Assembly (NCBI GenBank): GCA_944358355.1 | Contig: CALVQY010000009.1 | Location: forward strand, 1 to 44,141 | Origin: an uncultured Bacilli bacterium | GTDB lineage: Bacteria; Bacillota_I; Bacilli_A; RF39; UBA660 | Direction: 5' to 3' | Length of the DNA stretch: 44,141 nucleotides | Notes under the pieces: model-generated | Databases searched by the model: none | What the model was told of the DNA's origin: nothing | Seen by the model: only the letters and a program-made list of their open reading frames with translations | Part shown: piece after piece, positions 32,284-41,043 of the stretch | Layout: every line of letters begins with the position of its first letter | Position numbering within the stretch: position 1 is the stretch's first letter | Translations under genes and position numbers: made by a program

Positions 32284-34137
32284 TTAATTACCTAGAGTTA
32301 GAACGAACGGATCGGATTTAGTTCCTGTTCCTGATGTTATTATAACGTTAGATTTTAGATTTAAAGTAGGACGGATTCCATCTGCATATACTGAAATATG
32401 ACTATTTGAATCACCATAATTTCCAATATAATGCAGTGCAGATAAATTAAATGGTGTTAATGTCCAATATGTTATGCTATTTTCATTTACATCAAATTGG
32501 CCTGCCATTAATTCTCCAAACCTTAATAATCCAACTTTAGCGTCTGTAGTAGTTGAAACTGTACTACTCATATTAGTATCTGTATATTTAGCTAGTTTAT
32601 ATGAAGTACCACTACCTACTGTCCCAAAATACCAAGTAGTACTATCTTCTATAATATTGCTAAACTCTTCTTCTACATAATTTGTTAGATAATCTTCATT
32701 TAAAAATATTCCTATAGAATTACTAGTAGAATAATTTGCATCATCTCCAAAAACAACTGTCTTAAATATTCCAGAATTTTTTAAAGGTTCAGCACTTACT
32801 ATCTTTGTTAAACCTTCTGTTTCATGACTTACTATTCGATATAGATTGTTTTCATCATTACCAAATACTATATATTCACCACTATATCTTGTATTTAGTA
32901 GTGTTCCTGACAGCTCAGTATCATTATCTCCGTTTAATCTATATGGGTTATCTATAGTTCCATTACCATCAACAATTCTTACATCTGCTCTTAAATTTAT
33001 AGATGGGCGCAAACCATTTGCCACATTCGGAATACCATTAAGTGCATTTCCATTGTAATTGATGTAACGTACATTAGACGAACTATATGGCGTTAAGGTC
33101 CACCACAAAAGTCTATTATTTAAATAGCTATCACTAAAGTCTGTTCCTCTATAACTAGACTGATACTCATACATATTTAAAAGTCCTACAGCATCTGTTA
33201 CGGGTGTTGTTCCATTTGGTCTTTCTATACTTCCTAAATTGCTTGCATCTAATGTTGCATCCCATGCGCTATCTGTTACGATAAAGTTCTCATAATCTCT
33301 TAAATTACCTAAGAAACCATCAACACTTGTATCATTTAACCAATCTTCCATAAAGCTACCAGCAAAATCTGTACTACCACTTGAATAGTTAATTGTACTT
33401 ATATTCCACTGTGTTACTAATTTAGTTGTCTTGGTTTCATTATTAACACTCACAGCTCTCCATAACTTTCCACTATACCATATATAGTTATTAGGATCTT
33501 CTCCTGTTATAAAGGTATCTGTTCCATCATCATATTGATTTTCTTTAGGTATATTTTCTAATAATACAGTTGAAGCTTTTTCTCCTACTGGTTGGGTTGC
33601 TACAACTCTTAACTTTCCTTTAAATGTCTTTCCTCCTGCTTCCTCAGTTGTAGCATCATAATCTATCCATATTCTAAGCGTATAATTAATAGTCTCATCT
33701 ACTGCTATACTTCCTCTATCTACTACCCTATTAGGATTTGCTCCCATATTAGATAAATTATCAGGATTACCTGCTACTTCATTTTTTGTTAAACTATATC
33801 TAATAGATGAATCAGGCATTCTAGTTTCTCCTTCATCTAAGGCTATATCATCTAAATAGATAGTATAGTCTGTTTCTATATTTCCATGATTTATTAAACT
33901 AAAGTTAAATCCTTCTAAAGTCATTCCCTCTTTATCTTCTAATGGTATTTGACTAGATAATGTTAATTCATTTTTATCATCTAACTCTAAGTTTAATGTT
34001 CCAGCTCTTAACACATATTCTTCTTGTCCATGTAATGTTGTTACTAAATATGCAAAAGCTATACCTATTAGAAGTAATATGATAATAGCTACTCCTATTA
34101 TTATAATTTTCTTATTATTTTTAATCGCTTCTTTCAT
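32284..34137 (-). CDS. Large surface protein: signal anchor, TasA-like region and two DUF6273-like domains
   Basis: 617 aa. One membrane segment (about 10-31; lysines, then IIIIGVAIIILLLIGIAFAYL) anchors the protein outside the cell. Residues about 42-180 (RAGTLNLELDD, FSLINHGNIETDYTIYL) resemble the TasA/CalY-like domain. Two related C-terminal domains follow (about 195-405 and 410-617). Each carries YWTLTP/WWTLTP, GIRPTLNLKS or GLRPSINLRA, and a GTxxxPYRL/PFVL end, as in DUF6273 repeats of gut Firmicutes. An exposed adhesive or matrix role is inferred. The start ATG 34137 follows AAGGTG, and a terminator ends the unit. Confidence 0.85.
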   Translation of the reverse strand: MKEAIKNNKKIIIIGVAIIILLLIGIAFAYLVTTLHGQEEYVLRAGTLNLELDDKNELTLSSQIPLEDKEGMTLEGFNFSLINHGNIETDYTIYLDDIALDEGETRMPDSSIRYSLTKNEVAGNPDNLSNMGANPNRVVDRGSIAVDETINYTLRIWIDYDATTEEAGGKTFKGKLRVVATQPVGEKASTVLLENIPKENQYDDGTDTFITGEDPNNYIWYSGKLWRAVSVNNETKTTKLVTQWNISTINYSSGSTDFAGSFMEDWLNDTSVDGFLGNLRDYENFIVTDSAWDATLDASNLGSIERPNGTTPVTDAVGLLNMYEYQSSYRGTDFSDSYLNNRLLWWTLTPYSSSNVRYINYNGNALNGIPNVANGLRPSINLRADVRIVDGNGTIDNPYRLNGDNDTELSGTLLNTRYSGEYIVFGNDENNLYRIVSHETEGLTKIVSAEPLKNSGIFKTVVFGDDANYSTSNSIGIFLNEDYLTNYVEEEFSNIIEDSTTWYFGTVGSGTSYKLAKYTDTNMSSTVSTTTDAKVGLLRFGELMAGQFDVNENSITYWTLTPFNLSALHYIGNYGDSNSHISVYADGIRPTLNLKSNVIITSGTGTKSDPFVLTLGN

Positions 34138-34182
34138 AGTATAAACACCTTACCTTTATATCAATTTTAACACAATTATAGC

Positions 34183-34245
34183 ATTATAACAATTAAAAAG
34201 ATGACAACTTTACATCATCATCTCATCATTAAAATTATTAACAGC
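34183..34245 (-). repeat. 63-bp direct repeat, copy A
   Basis: Identical to 34599-34661. It contains the last codons, stop and hairpin terminator of the 54-aa YtxH-like gene, here detached from the rest of the gene by the inverted-repeat element. Confidence 0.95.
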
Positions 34246-34598
34246 TGGGTTTTAAACACTTTATTTTAAAAGAAGCTCTGTAAACCATTATAAAACAACA
34301 TTTTCTTTGTCAAATATTAATTATTTTTTATGCGTACAATATTCGTGCTTTTTATATATTTTTCTCTACTAAATTTTATAGTAATCTCTATATATTATAC
34401 TTTGATTTTTCTAATATAAATTTTTTATATTTTTTTTACGAAACCCTTTATTATCAACAAAAAATATGGTATCTTTATATTGTAATAAACATAGAAAGTC
34501 AAAATTGTACGCAGGTTTTAAAATTGATTTTTTCTCTCTAATACCTTTAAATATAAAGGGTTAGAGAGTTTTTATATGCTCAAAGTGTTTAAAACCGG
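34246..34598. mobile_element. MITE-like non-coding element with 15-bp terminal inverted repeats
   Basis: GGTTTTAAACACTTT (34248-34262) is the perfect reverse complement of AAAGTGTTTAAAACC (34582-34596). A second internal pair, GCGTACAAT (34332-34340) and ATTGTACGC (34504-34512), is nested inside. A strong hairpin CTCTCTAA...TTAGAGAG followed by TTTTT lies near 34536-34575. There is no ORF with a ribosome site. The element sits exactly between two identical 63-bp repeats, which is long for a target-site duplication. An alternative is a tandem duplication that later gained the element. Confidence 0.6.
34287..34313 (-). promoter_or_regulatory. Promoter-like sequence inside the element, facing the surface-protein gene
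   Basis: Minus strand TTGACA (34308-34313) and TATAAT (34287-34292), both perfect hexamers but with only 15 bp between them. It would read through repeat copy A toward the gene starting at 34137. Confidence 0.4.
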
Positions 34599-34661
34599 AT
34601 TATAACAATTAAAAAGATGACAACTTTACATCATCATCTCATCATTAAAATTATTAACAGC
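34599..34661 (-). repeat. 63-bp direct repeat, copy B (in place at the end of the YtxH-like gene)
   Basis: The copy contiguous with the YtxH-like coding sequence, hence presumably the original. It includes an AGATGA...TCATCT hairpin followed by TTTTT that can terminate that gene. Confidence 0.95.
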
Positions 34662-34790
34662 ATTACCAATGTTTTTCATTTTTTGTTTCATCATATTAAG
34701 CTTAGCTGGATTTTTCTTAAAGTATCTATACATACCATAACCAACTCCAGCCACAACTCCTGCTGTTATCATCATTTTTTTCTTATCCAT
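34626..34790 (-). CDS. 54-aa YtxH-like membrane-associated protein
   Basis: ATG 34790 follows GGAGG at 8-nt spacing. The N-terminus MDKKKMMITAGVVAGVGYGMY is a short hydrophobic glycine-rich segment, followed by a basic amphipathic helix (KKNPAKLNMMKQKMKNIGNAV) and an acidic-methionine end. Layout and size are those of YtxH-type small proteins. It follows recD2 by 37 bp and ends inside the 63-bp repeat. Confidence 0.75.
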   Translation of the reverse strand: MDKKKMMITAGVVAGVGYGMYRYFKKNPAKLNMMKQKMKNIGNAVNNFNDEMMM

Positions 34791-34827
34791 AAATTTTGCC
34801 TCCTACAAGTATTATGGATACATATTT

Positions 34828-37008
34828 CTAAATTATACCATTTTTCAAATAATAATCTAAACTAGTTCTTCTTTTTTGTTCACTAGTATTATTAATAGCC
34901 ATCTCTAAAGCTTTAATATCTCCTATTAATATAAGTTTCTCTTTACTTCTAGTAACTCCTGTATAAACAAGTTTTCTATATAACATTTTTTTATATCCTT
35001 TTACTATAGGCATAATTATAGTCTTAAATTCACTTCCTTGGCTTTTATGAATAGATATAGTATAGGCCAAAGAAAAGTTATTAAACATCGTTGGAGTATA
35101 TTTTACAGTATTATCATCATAATCTATATATACTTCTTTTTTAGGACTAAGTTTGATTCTACTAATAGTACCTATATCTCCATTAAAAACATTATCATCT
35201 GGCATATTAGTAAGTTCTATTACTTTATCACTTTCTCTATAAACTACATTACTAATAGATATCTCTTTTTTAGTAGATTTCTTAGGATTTAATAAATCTT
35301 GTAAAGAATTATTAATATTATCTATTCCATTAATAGTTTTATACATAGGAGCAAGTACTTGATAATCAGTATTTTGAAGCTTTTTCACTTCACTTTTAAT
35401 AGTATCTATTACTTTATTATCAGGACATTTAATAAATTGTAGATCTTCCCCTTTATCAAAGATATCTATATTAAGTACTCCCTCGTTAATATCATGAGCA
35501 AATGTTATAATATTAGAATCCTTTCCTTGACGATATAGATTTTTTAATTTAATAGTTTTAATCTCTTCACTTTCAATCATATCATGTAAAACATTACCAG
35601 CTCCTACACTAGGTAATTGATTAGAATCTCCTACAAAGACTATTTTAGTATTAGTAGATAAACCTTTTAACAAATTACAAAGTAATAAAGTATCTAACAT
35701 ACTAGATTCATCTATAATAACAAACTCTGCTTTACTTTTATTATACTCATTAACTTGAAACTTATTAGTATCTTTATTCCACTTTAAAAATCTATGTATA
35801 GTAGAAGCAGATAAATTAGTAACTTCACTCATTCTTTTACTAGCTCTTCCTGTTGGAGCAAGTAAAACAAGTTTTTCCATTAAGTCTTTAGTATTATATT
35901 TATTAATAGATTGATATAAGTCAATAATTCCTTTAATAATTGTAGTTTTACCTGTTCCTGGTCCACCAGTTATAACTAAACATTTATTAGTTAAAGCTTC
36001 TCTTATAGCAGTTTCTTGTTCTTCGTTATAGATAATATTATTTTTAAACTCTATTTCTTTTAAGACATCTTTATAATTCTTTAAAGTCTCACTCTTTTCA
36101 TGAGCAAGTAGTCTTAAACGTCTAGCAATAAATATTTCGGCATCATAATATTCTTTTAAATAGATTTTATCTTCTTTAACTACTATTAACTCTAAACTAA
36201 TTAAATTATTTAAGGCTTCTAATAATAATTCATCACTTACATCAGTTCCTAACACTCTTATAAAATAAGGTCTAACTTCATCTAGATAAAAGTAAGTATT
36301 ACCACTTACATTAGTAAGTTCTCTTAATATATAGATAAACACCGCTCTAACTCTTTTAACATCTAACTTTTCTAAAGTATTTTTTTCAAAAATATAATCA
36401 CAAGTCTTAAAGTAGATATCATCTATATAGTAATAAGCTTTATAAATATCATCATTTATAATATCAAAGCTCTTTTCTTTAAATTTACTATATATTTTAA
36501 GGCTATCTCTTGTACTAAAACCTAATTTAGATAGATTAAGGATTATTTCATAACTACCTTGATAATTCTTTAAAGCTTCATGTAATACTCTTACTTGTTT
36601 TTCAGTAACACCTTTTACTAATAATAAATTATTAGGATTTTCTAATATTACATTAAAGGTATCTTCATGAAACATCTCAACAATCGCTTCAGCAGTTTTC
36701 TTACCTATTCCTTTAAACATATCACTACTTAATACACTAACCATAGAATCAACTTCTTTTGGCATAATTCTCTCAAAACTATTAACTACAAATTGTTCTC
36801 CATACTTAGAATGATTTGTAATATTACCTTCTAATACATAAGTATCTATCTCATTTAAGTCAGGTAAATAACCTGTAATAGTAATAGTCTTATTAACAAA
36901 TTTATCTAAATCAGAACTAGTCTCTTTTACTTTAAATAAACCTATTAAGTAGTTATTAGTATTACTTCTAAAAATTGTCTTTTTAAAATTTCCTGTTGCT
37001 TTACTCAT
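34828..37008 (-). CDS. recD2: RecD2-like ATP-dependent DNA helicase
   Basis: 726 aa, the RecD2 (RecD without RecBC) length and layout: an N-terminal OB-like region (TITGYLPDLNEIDTYVLEGN), helix-hairpin-helix (FKGIGKKTAEAIVEMF), then SF1B motor motifs, Walker A ITGGPGTGKTTIIKG (about 346-360), DEAD-equivalent FVIIDESSML, GDSNQLPSVG, and motif VI VYTGVTRSKEKLIL. A 5'-3' helicase implicated in DNA repair. The start ATG 37008 follows AGGAG and lies 11 bp after the RhuM gene. Confidence 0.92.
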   Translation of the reverse strand: MSKATGNFKKTIFRSNTNNYLIGLFKVKETSSDLDKFVNKTITITGYLPDLNEIDTYVLEGNITNHSKYGEQFVVNSFERIMPKEVDSMVSVLSSDMFKGIGKKTAEAIVEMFHEDTFNVILENPNNLLLVKGVTEKQVRVLHEALKNYQGSYEIILNLSKLGFSTRDSLKIYSKFKEKSFDIINDDIYKAYYYIDDIYFKTCDYIFEKNTLEKLDVKRVRAVFIYILRELTNVSGNTYFYLDEVRPYFIRVLGTDVSDELLLEALNNLISLELIVVKEDKIYLKEYYDAEIFIARRLRLLAHEKSETLKNYKDVLKEIEFKNNIIYNEEQETAIREALTNKCLVITGGPGTGKTTIIKGIIDLYQSINKYNTKDLMEKLVLLAPTGRASKRMSEVTNLSASTIHRFLKWNKDTNKFQVNEYNKSKAEFVIIDESSMLDTLLLCNLLKGLSTNTKIVFVGDSNQLPSVGAGNVLHDMIESEEIKTIKLKNLYRQGKDSNIITFAHDINEGVLNIDIFDKGEDLQFIKCPDNKVIDTIKSEVKKLQNTDYQVLAPMYKTINGIDNINNSLQDLLNPKKSTKKEISISNVVYRESDKVIELTNMPDDNVFNGDIGTISRIKLSPKKEVYIDYDDNTVKYTPTMFNNFSLAYTISIHKSQGSEFKTIIMPIVKGYKKMLYRKLVYTGVTRSKEKLILIGDIKALEMAINNTSEQKRRTSLDYYLKNGII

Positions 37009-37019
37009 ATAATCTCCTA

Positions 37020-37997
37020 TTAATTATTAGTTTCAATTTCTTTAATATCAATATTCATTATTTCTAAATAATCTTTTTCAGCTCTTGTTAAATGTTTTTT
37101 CATATATTTATCATATTCTGCATGAGCTTTTTTCAAAGCTTCTTCATGTGAAACAGTTCCTTTAGCATGTAATATATCATTATGAGTCATAGTAAGAAAA
37201 CTATCAAGTTCTCCTACCCAATCTTTCATTGTCATTGTTTTTCTTTTTAAAGCATTAATTTCTGCTACATCTAAATAAGCAGATATTAATCTATTTAAGA
37301 TTTGCAATTCTTCCATACTTAAGTAATTCTTAGCAATTTCTGTCTCTTTTCTTGTTGGAGTATCTCCCTTAAAATTTGTAAGACCAATATTTTCTTTATT
37401 ACTATCTACTCTATTATATACTATTTCTGAAGCTGTATTTTTAGAAACAGCGTAATGCATTTTATTTTGCACTGTCCTAAAAAAATTAATAGTTATTTCT
37501 TTCTTAGGGTCATAATCAATAGATGTTGCATAAATATCAAGAATTTTTCTCCAAAAAACTTTTTCACTACTTCTTATATCTCTAATTTTATCTAATAATT
37601 CATCAAAATAAGGATCTACCCCATTATTTTTAAATCTTTCAACATTTAAATTATAACCTTTTACTAAATAATCTTTTAGCTTTTTATTAGCCCATATCCT
37701 AAATTTAGTTCCTTCATTAGATTTTACTCTAAATCCAACCGCAATTATCATATCAAGGTTATAATAATTAGTAGGTTTAGTAGAAAATTCGGAAATTCCG
37801 AATTTTCTCATTGTATTATTCTCTTCTAATTCATGTTCTAAATAAATATTTTTTATATGTTCATTAATTGTTGACTTTGCTTTATTATATAATTTACCTA
37901 TTTGTTCTTGAGTTAGCCAAACATTTTCATCTTCTAATATAGCACTTACTTCAACATTATTATCTGTTTCGTATATGAAAAAATTATTTTCTTTCAA
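37020..37997 (-). CDS. RhuM-family protein
   Basis: 325 aa matching the virulence RhuM family. It has an N-terminal HTH-like segment VWLTQEQIGKLYNKAKSTINEHIKNIY, then ISEFSTKPTNYYNLDMIIAVGFRVKSNEGTKFR split over about 80-115, and WANKKLKDYLVKGYNLN. The C-terminus is helical. The biochemical role is not known; such genes are often accessory. It starts at TTG 37997 after AAGGAGGG; no ATG is available nearby. It is 18 bp after mtaB in the same direction. Confidence 0.88.
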   Translation of the reverse strand: MKENNFFIYETDNNVEVSAILEDENVWLTQEQIGKLYNKAKSTINEHIKNIYLEHELEENNTMRKFGISEFSTKPTNYYNLDMIIAVGFRVKSNEGTKFRIWANKKLKDYLVKGYNLNVERFKNNGVDPYFDELLDKIRDIRSSEKVFWRKILDIYATSIDYDPKKEITINFFRTVQNKMHYAVSKNTASEIVYNRVDSNKENIGLTNFKGDTPTRKETEIAKNYLSMEELQILNRLISAYLDVAEINALKRKTMTMKDWVGELDSFLTMTHNDILHAKGTVSHEEALKKAHAEYDKYMKKHLTRAEKDYLEIMNIDIKEIETNN

Positions 37998-38015
37998 GAT
38001 ATCCCTCCTTAAAAA

Positions 38016-39290
38016 TTAATTATCTACTTCTCCAATCAAACTATCTAATAAATAACTTTTAATCTTAACATTTTTAAAAGTATTAGAAGGAATATCTCCT
38101 TTTACTTTAACTTTTAAATAATTACTAGTATGCCCTATACTAACACCATCTTTAATTTCTTCAAATAAAACTTCTAACGTCTTACCAATAAATTTATTAG
38201 CATACTCTTTCTCTAACTCACGAGAAACATCAAGAAGACGTCTAGCTCGCATCTTTTTAATATTACCATCTACATGTCCATCCATATTACTTGCAACAGT
38301 CCCTTTTCTATCAGAATATGGAAAAACATGTATTTTAGAAAATCCAAATTTACGAGAATTTTCTATAGTCTCATTAAAGTCTTCTTCACTCTCTTTAGGA
38401 AATCCTACAATTATATCAGTACTAATAGATATATCAGGTCTAATCTCTCTAATTTCTTTTAATTTATCTTCAAAATATTTTAAATTATACTTACGATTCA
38501 TTAGTTTTAAGACTTTATCACTACCAGCTTGTAAAGGAATATGTAAGTGATCTACTATTATATTACTGTTTTTAATTACTTCTAACACATCACTATTTAA
38601 CTCAGTTACTTCAATACTAGAGATTCTAAGTCGTTTTAACCCATCTATTTTAACTAGTTCTTTTAGAAGAGTTGCAAAGTTAGTATCAAGATCAGCACCA
38701 TAATTACCAGTATGAATACCAGTTAATACTATCTCTTTAAAACCTTTATTAACTAAAGCAGTAACCTCACTAACTACTGTATCTAAGTCTTTACTTCTAC
38801 ACTTACCTCTAACATAAGGAATAATACAATAACTACAAAAATTCTCACACCCATCTTGTACTTTTACAAATGCTCTACATCTATTTTTAAAATCTGTTAT
38901 ATACATATCTTCAAATTTTTCTTTATCTAGTCCTACTCTTCTAATAGGCTCTTTATTAGTAAAATATTTATCAAGTAACTCTACAATCTTACTTTTATCC
39001 TTATTACCAACATAAATATCTATATCATTAAACTCATCAGGATGATCTTCTACATAACAACCTAGTCCTACTATACAAGCATTAGGATTATTTCTTTTAA
39101 TACGATTAATTATCTTTCTACTTTTAATATCAGCAGTATTTGTTACAGTACAAGTATTAATTATATAAACATCACTTGCTTCATCTAAATTATTTACTAC
39201 CTCATAACCTGCTTCTATCAGTTTTAACATAATATATTCACTTTCATAAGTATTAACTTTACATCCTAAAGTATAAACACAAGCTTTCAT
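38016..39290 (-). CDS. mtaB: tRNA t6A37 methylthiotransferase MtaB
   Basis: 424 aa, a full-length radical-SAM methylthiotransferase. The N-terminal UPF0004 domain has cluster cysteines in LGCKVN, INTCTV and GLGCYVE. The radical-SAM motif is CENFCSYC (about 150-157). The C-terminal TRAM domain includes KTLEVLFEEIKDGVSIGHT. It converts t6A37 to ms2t6A37 in ANN-decoding tRNAs. The LGCKVNTYE and TGIHTGNYG segments favour MtaB over MiaB. Confidence 0.93.
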   Translation of the reverse strand: MKACVYTLGCKVNTYESEYIMLKLIEAGYEVVNNLDEASDVYIINTCTVTNTADIKSRKIINRIKRNNPNACIVGLGCYVEDHPDEFNDIDIYVGNKDKSKIVELLDKYFTNKEPIRRVGLDKEKFEDMYITDFKNRCRAFVKVQDGCENFCSYCIIPYVRGKCRSKDLDTVVSEVTALVNKGFKEIVLTGIHTGNYGADLDTNFATLLKELVKIDGLKRLRISSIEVTELNSDVLEVIKNSNIIVDHLHIPLQAGSDKVLKLMNRKYNLKYFEDKLKEIREIRPDISISTDIIVGFPKESEEDFNETIENSRKFGFSKIHVFPYSDRKGTVASNMDGHVDGNIKKMRARRLLDVSRELEKEYANKFIGKTLEVLFEEIKDGVSIGHTSNYLKVKVKGDIPSNTFKNVKIKSYLLDSLIGEVDN

Positions 39291-39320
39291 TACATCACTT
39301 CCTAACTCCTTTTGATTATA

Positions 39321-39905
39321 TTAAAAATATTGTTTTATTTTACTTTTTATTTTATTACAAACTTTATGCTGACCATTACCATTAAGATGCAATCCATCAA
39401 ATAGGTCTTTAGATTCTAATAAATCATAAGCATCAATATAATCAACATTATTTTCTAGGCAAATTTCTTTTAATACAAAATCAAACAAAATGATTTTAGA
39501 ATCCGAATAACATTTGTCCTTATTCCAAGGATAAAATTCTATTTCAGATTCATCTACTTTTGTTAACCCAATAAATAATATATTGTCAGTATATTTTTTA
39601 GCATTATTAATTAAACTAATAATATTATTTTCAAATGCTTCAAGAGAAACTTTTTCTTCACCATTTATATTTTGTGTATCATTAACTCCTACAGAAAAAA
39701 TGATTATTGGGTCTCTATCTTTATAATAAATCTTTTTACACTCATCATCAAATCTATTTTTAACATCTTCAGTAGTATCGCCCCACATTTCAAAATTTAA
39801 AACATTATAATAATTATCACTAGAATCATGTTCTAAAATATGGCTTAATATATATTTATAATCAACAATTTCATCTCCAAAAACTAAAATATTTATATCT
39901 TTCAT
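39321..39905 (-). CDS. SGNH-fold protein with the nucleophile serine missing
   Basis: 194 aa. Blocks III (SVGVNDTQN) and V (LFDGLHLNGNGQ, with the Asp and His of the triad) are clear, and the N-terminal strand has ILVFGDEIVDY, where GDS would normally carry the Ser nucleophile. Glu in place of Ser should abolish ordinary esterase chemistry. It may bind rather than cut its ligand, or use another residue. The start ATG 39905 follows AAGGA. An 11-bp perfect inverted repeat lies 21 bp upstream. Confidence 0.8.
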   Translation of the reverse strand: MKDINILVFGDEIVDYKYILSHILEHDSSDNYYNVLNFEMWGDTTEDVKNRFDDECKKIYYKDRDPIIIFSVGVNDTQNINGEEKVSLEAFENNIISLINNAKKYTDNILFIGLTKVDESEIEFYPWNKDKCYSDSKIILFDFVLKEICLENNVDYIDAYDLLESKDLFDGLHLNGNGQHKVCNKIKSKIKQYF

Positions 39906-39925
39906 AGTGTCCTTCTTCCTTTTTT

Positions 39926-39950
39926 AGTTATTCGAATTTTTCGAATAACT
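39926..39950. promoter_or_regulatory. Perfect 11-bp inverted repeat before the SGNH-fold gene
   Basis: AGTTATTCGAA and TTCGAATAACT flank TTT. It is followed on the gene side by AAAAAAGG and not by a T-run, so it is more likely an operator or a 5' UTR hairpin than a terminator. Confidence 0.6.
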
Positions 39951-39993
39951 TAATTTGTAATAATTAATGTTATTAATTCGGCTTATTTTCGGC

Positions 39994-40222
39994 TTATTTT
40001 AATTTTTCTAAATATTTTTCAGTCAAAATATAATCTACATTTCTAATTTGTTTATCATCAACTCTTCTTAAAAACCCTTTTCTATCCATTTTTTTATCCA
40101 ATTATTAGCAGTATCTAAATTAATTTTAAAATGATTAGAAATATCTTTAGCTTTTACTTTTCCATTATTAATTAAATAATTAGCAACCCCAAAGCTTTAT
40201 ATTTACAAATTATTTCTTTTAA
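39994..40222 (-). pseudogene. Winged-helix remnant
   Basis: Reading the minus strand with two frame changes gives YLINNGKVKAKDISNHF, INLDTANNWIKKWIEKGFLR and VDDKQIRNVDYILTEKYLE, a winged-helix DNA-binding module. A frameshift at KGF (TTTTTA run, about 40078) and stops before SFGVANY break it. No complete start is found, although a promoter (40231-40259) remains. It is probably the tail of a larger lost regulator. Confidence 0.6.
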
Positions 40223-40230
40223 TGCCTATT

Positions 40231-40259
40231 ATCTTAACATTAGAAAAAACGTTCGTCAA
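40231..40259 (-). promoter_or_regulatory. Promoter left in front of the winged-helix remnant
   Basis: Minus strand TTGACG (40254-40259), 17 bp, TAAGAT (40231-40236). Confidence 0.55.
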
Positions 40260-40267
40260 TGATAAAT

Positions 40268-41035
40268 TTAAAATAATGTTAAAAACTCAAAAATCTCACT
40301 AGTAGTAACTTTACTAAAGAAAATTAGAAGAAATGCAATTAAAATAAAAGGCCCAAAAGGTATCATATGCTCTTTATTTTTATAAAGCAAATATAAAGAT
40401 ACTGGTAATGCAATAAAAGATGCTAAAAAGATAGTAATAAGTCCTAAAAAAGGATCTAAGACAAGTCCTAATACAAATAATAACTTAACATCTCCTCCCC
40501 CTAAAGACTCTTTCTTAAATAGACTATTACCTAACTTCATCAAAAGATACATAAAAAGAAATAAAGAAATACCACTTATTAAAGATAATCCTAATCCTTT
40601 AAATCCTCCAATCATAAATTCTAATATAATAAAAACTACACTAAAAAATATTATCACTTCATCAGGTATTATCATATAAGTTAGATCACTAGCAAAGATA
40701 ATCATAGTAAGTGCTACTATATTAAGTGCTAACACCAATTCTAAAGATATACCAAAACTATAATAAGATAAAGCAAATAAAATACCTGATACAACTTCTA
40801 TAAAAGGATTTATAATACTAACTTTAGTATGACAATACCTACATTTTCCTCTCAATACTATATAAGAAAATACTGGTATTAAATCATACCAAGCAAGAAT
40901 ATGTCCACAATTATCACAAACACTTCTCTCGTTAATAAATTTTTCATTTTTACTAAGTCTTAAACCTACACAACAAAAGAAAGACCCAAAGACTAGGCCT
41001 AATATAAAGAAACAAATTATATATATAACTTCCAT
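40268..41035 (-). CDS. comC: Prepilin peptidase / N-methyltransferase (PilD/ComC type)
   Basis: 255 aa with about seven membrane segments. The N-terminal cytoplasmic loop has two CxxC pairs (CDNCG and CRYCH), as in bifunctional enzymes. Catalytic aspartates are in LTYMIIPDE and in SLGGGDVKLL (the GxGD-type motif). It cleaves and methylates type IV-like prepilins. It begins 8 bp after the GspF/ComGB gene. No pilin or ATPase gene is in the window. Confidence 0.92.
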   Translation of the reverse strand: MEVIYIICFFILGLVFGSFFCCVGLRLSKNEKFINERSVCDNCGHILAWYDLIPVFSYIVLRGKCRYCHTKVSIINPFIEVVSGILFALSYYSFGISLELVLALNIVALTMIIFASDLTYMIIPDEVIIFFSVVFIILEFMIGGFKGLGLSLISGISLFLFMYLLMKLGNSLFKKESLGGGDVKLLFVLGLVLDPFLGLITIFLASFIALPVSLYLLYKNKEHMIPFGPFILIAFLLIFFSKVTTSEIFEFLTLF

Positions 41036-41043
41036 AACCTCAC

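Noticed and set aside
34246..34598. tracrRNA or CRISPR repeat, suggested by the GTTTTAAAC ends
   Set aside because: The two ends are inverted relative to each other, occur once each, and no Cas9 gene is present. A transposon-like terminal repeat fits better.
32474..35292. Plus-strand frames at 32474-32680, 32846-33058, 34617-34865 and 35038-35292
   Set aside because: They are antisense shadows of the surface protein, the YtxH-like gene and recD2, with no ribosome sites or promoters.
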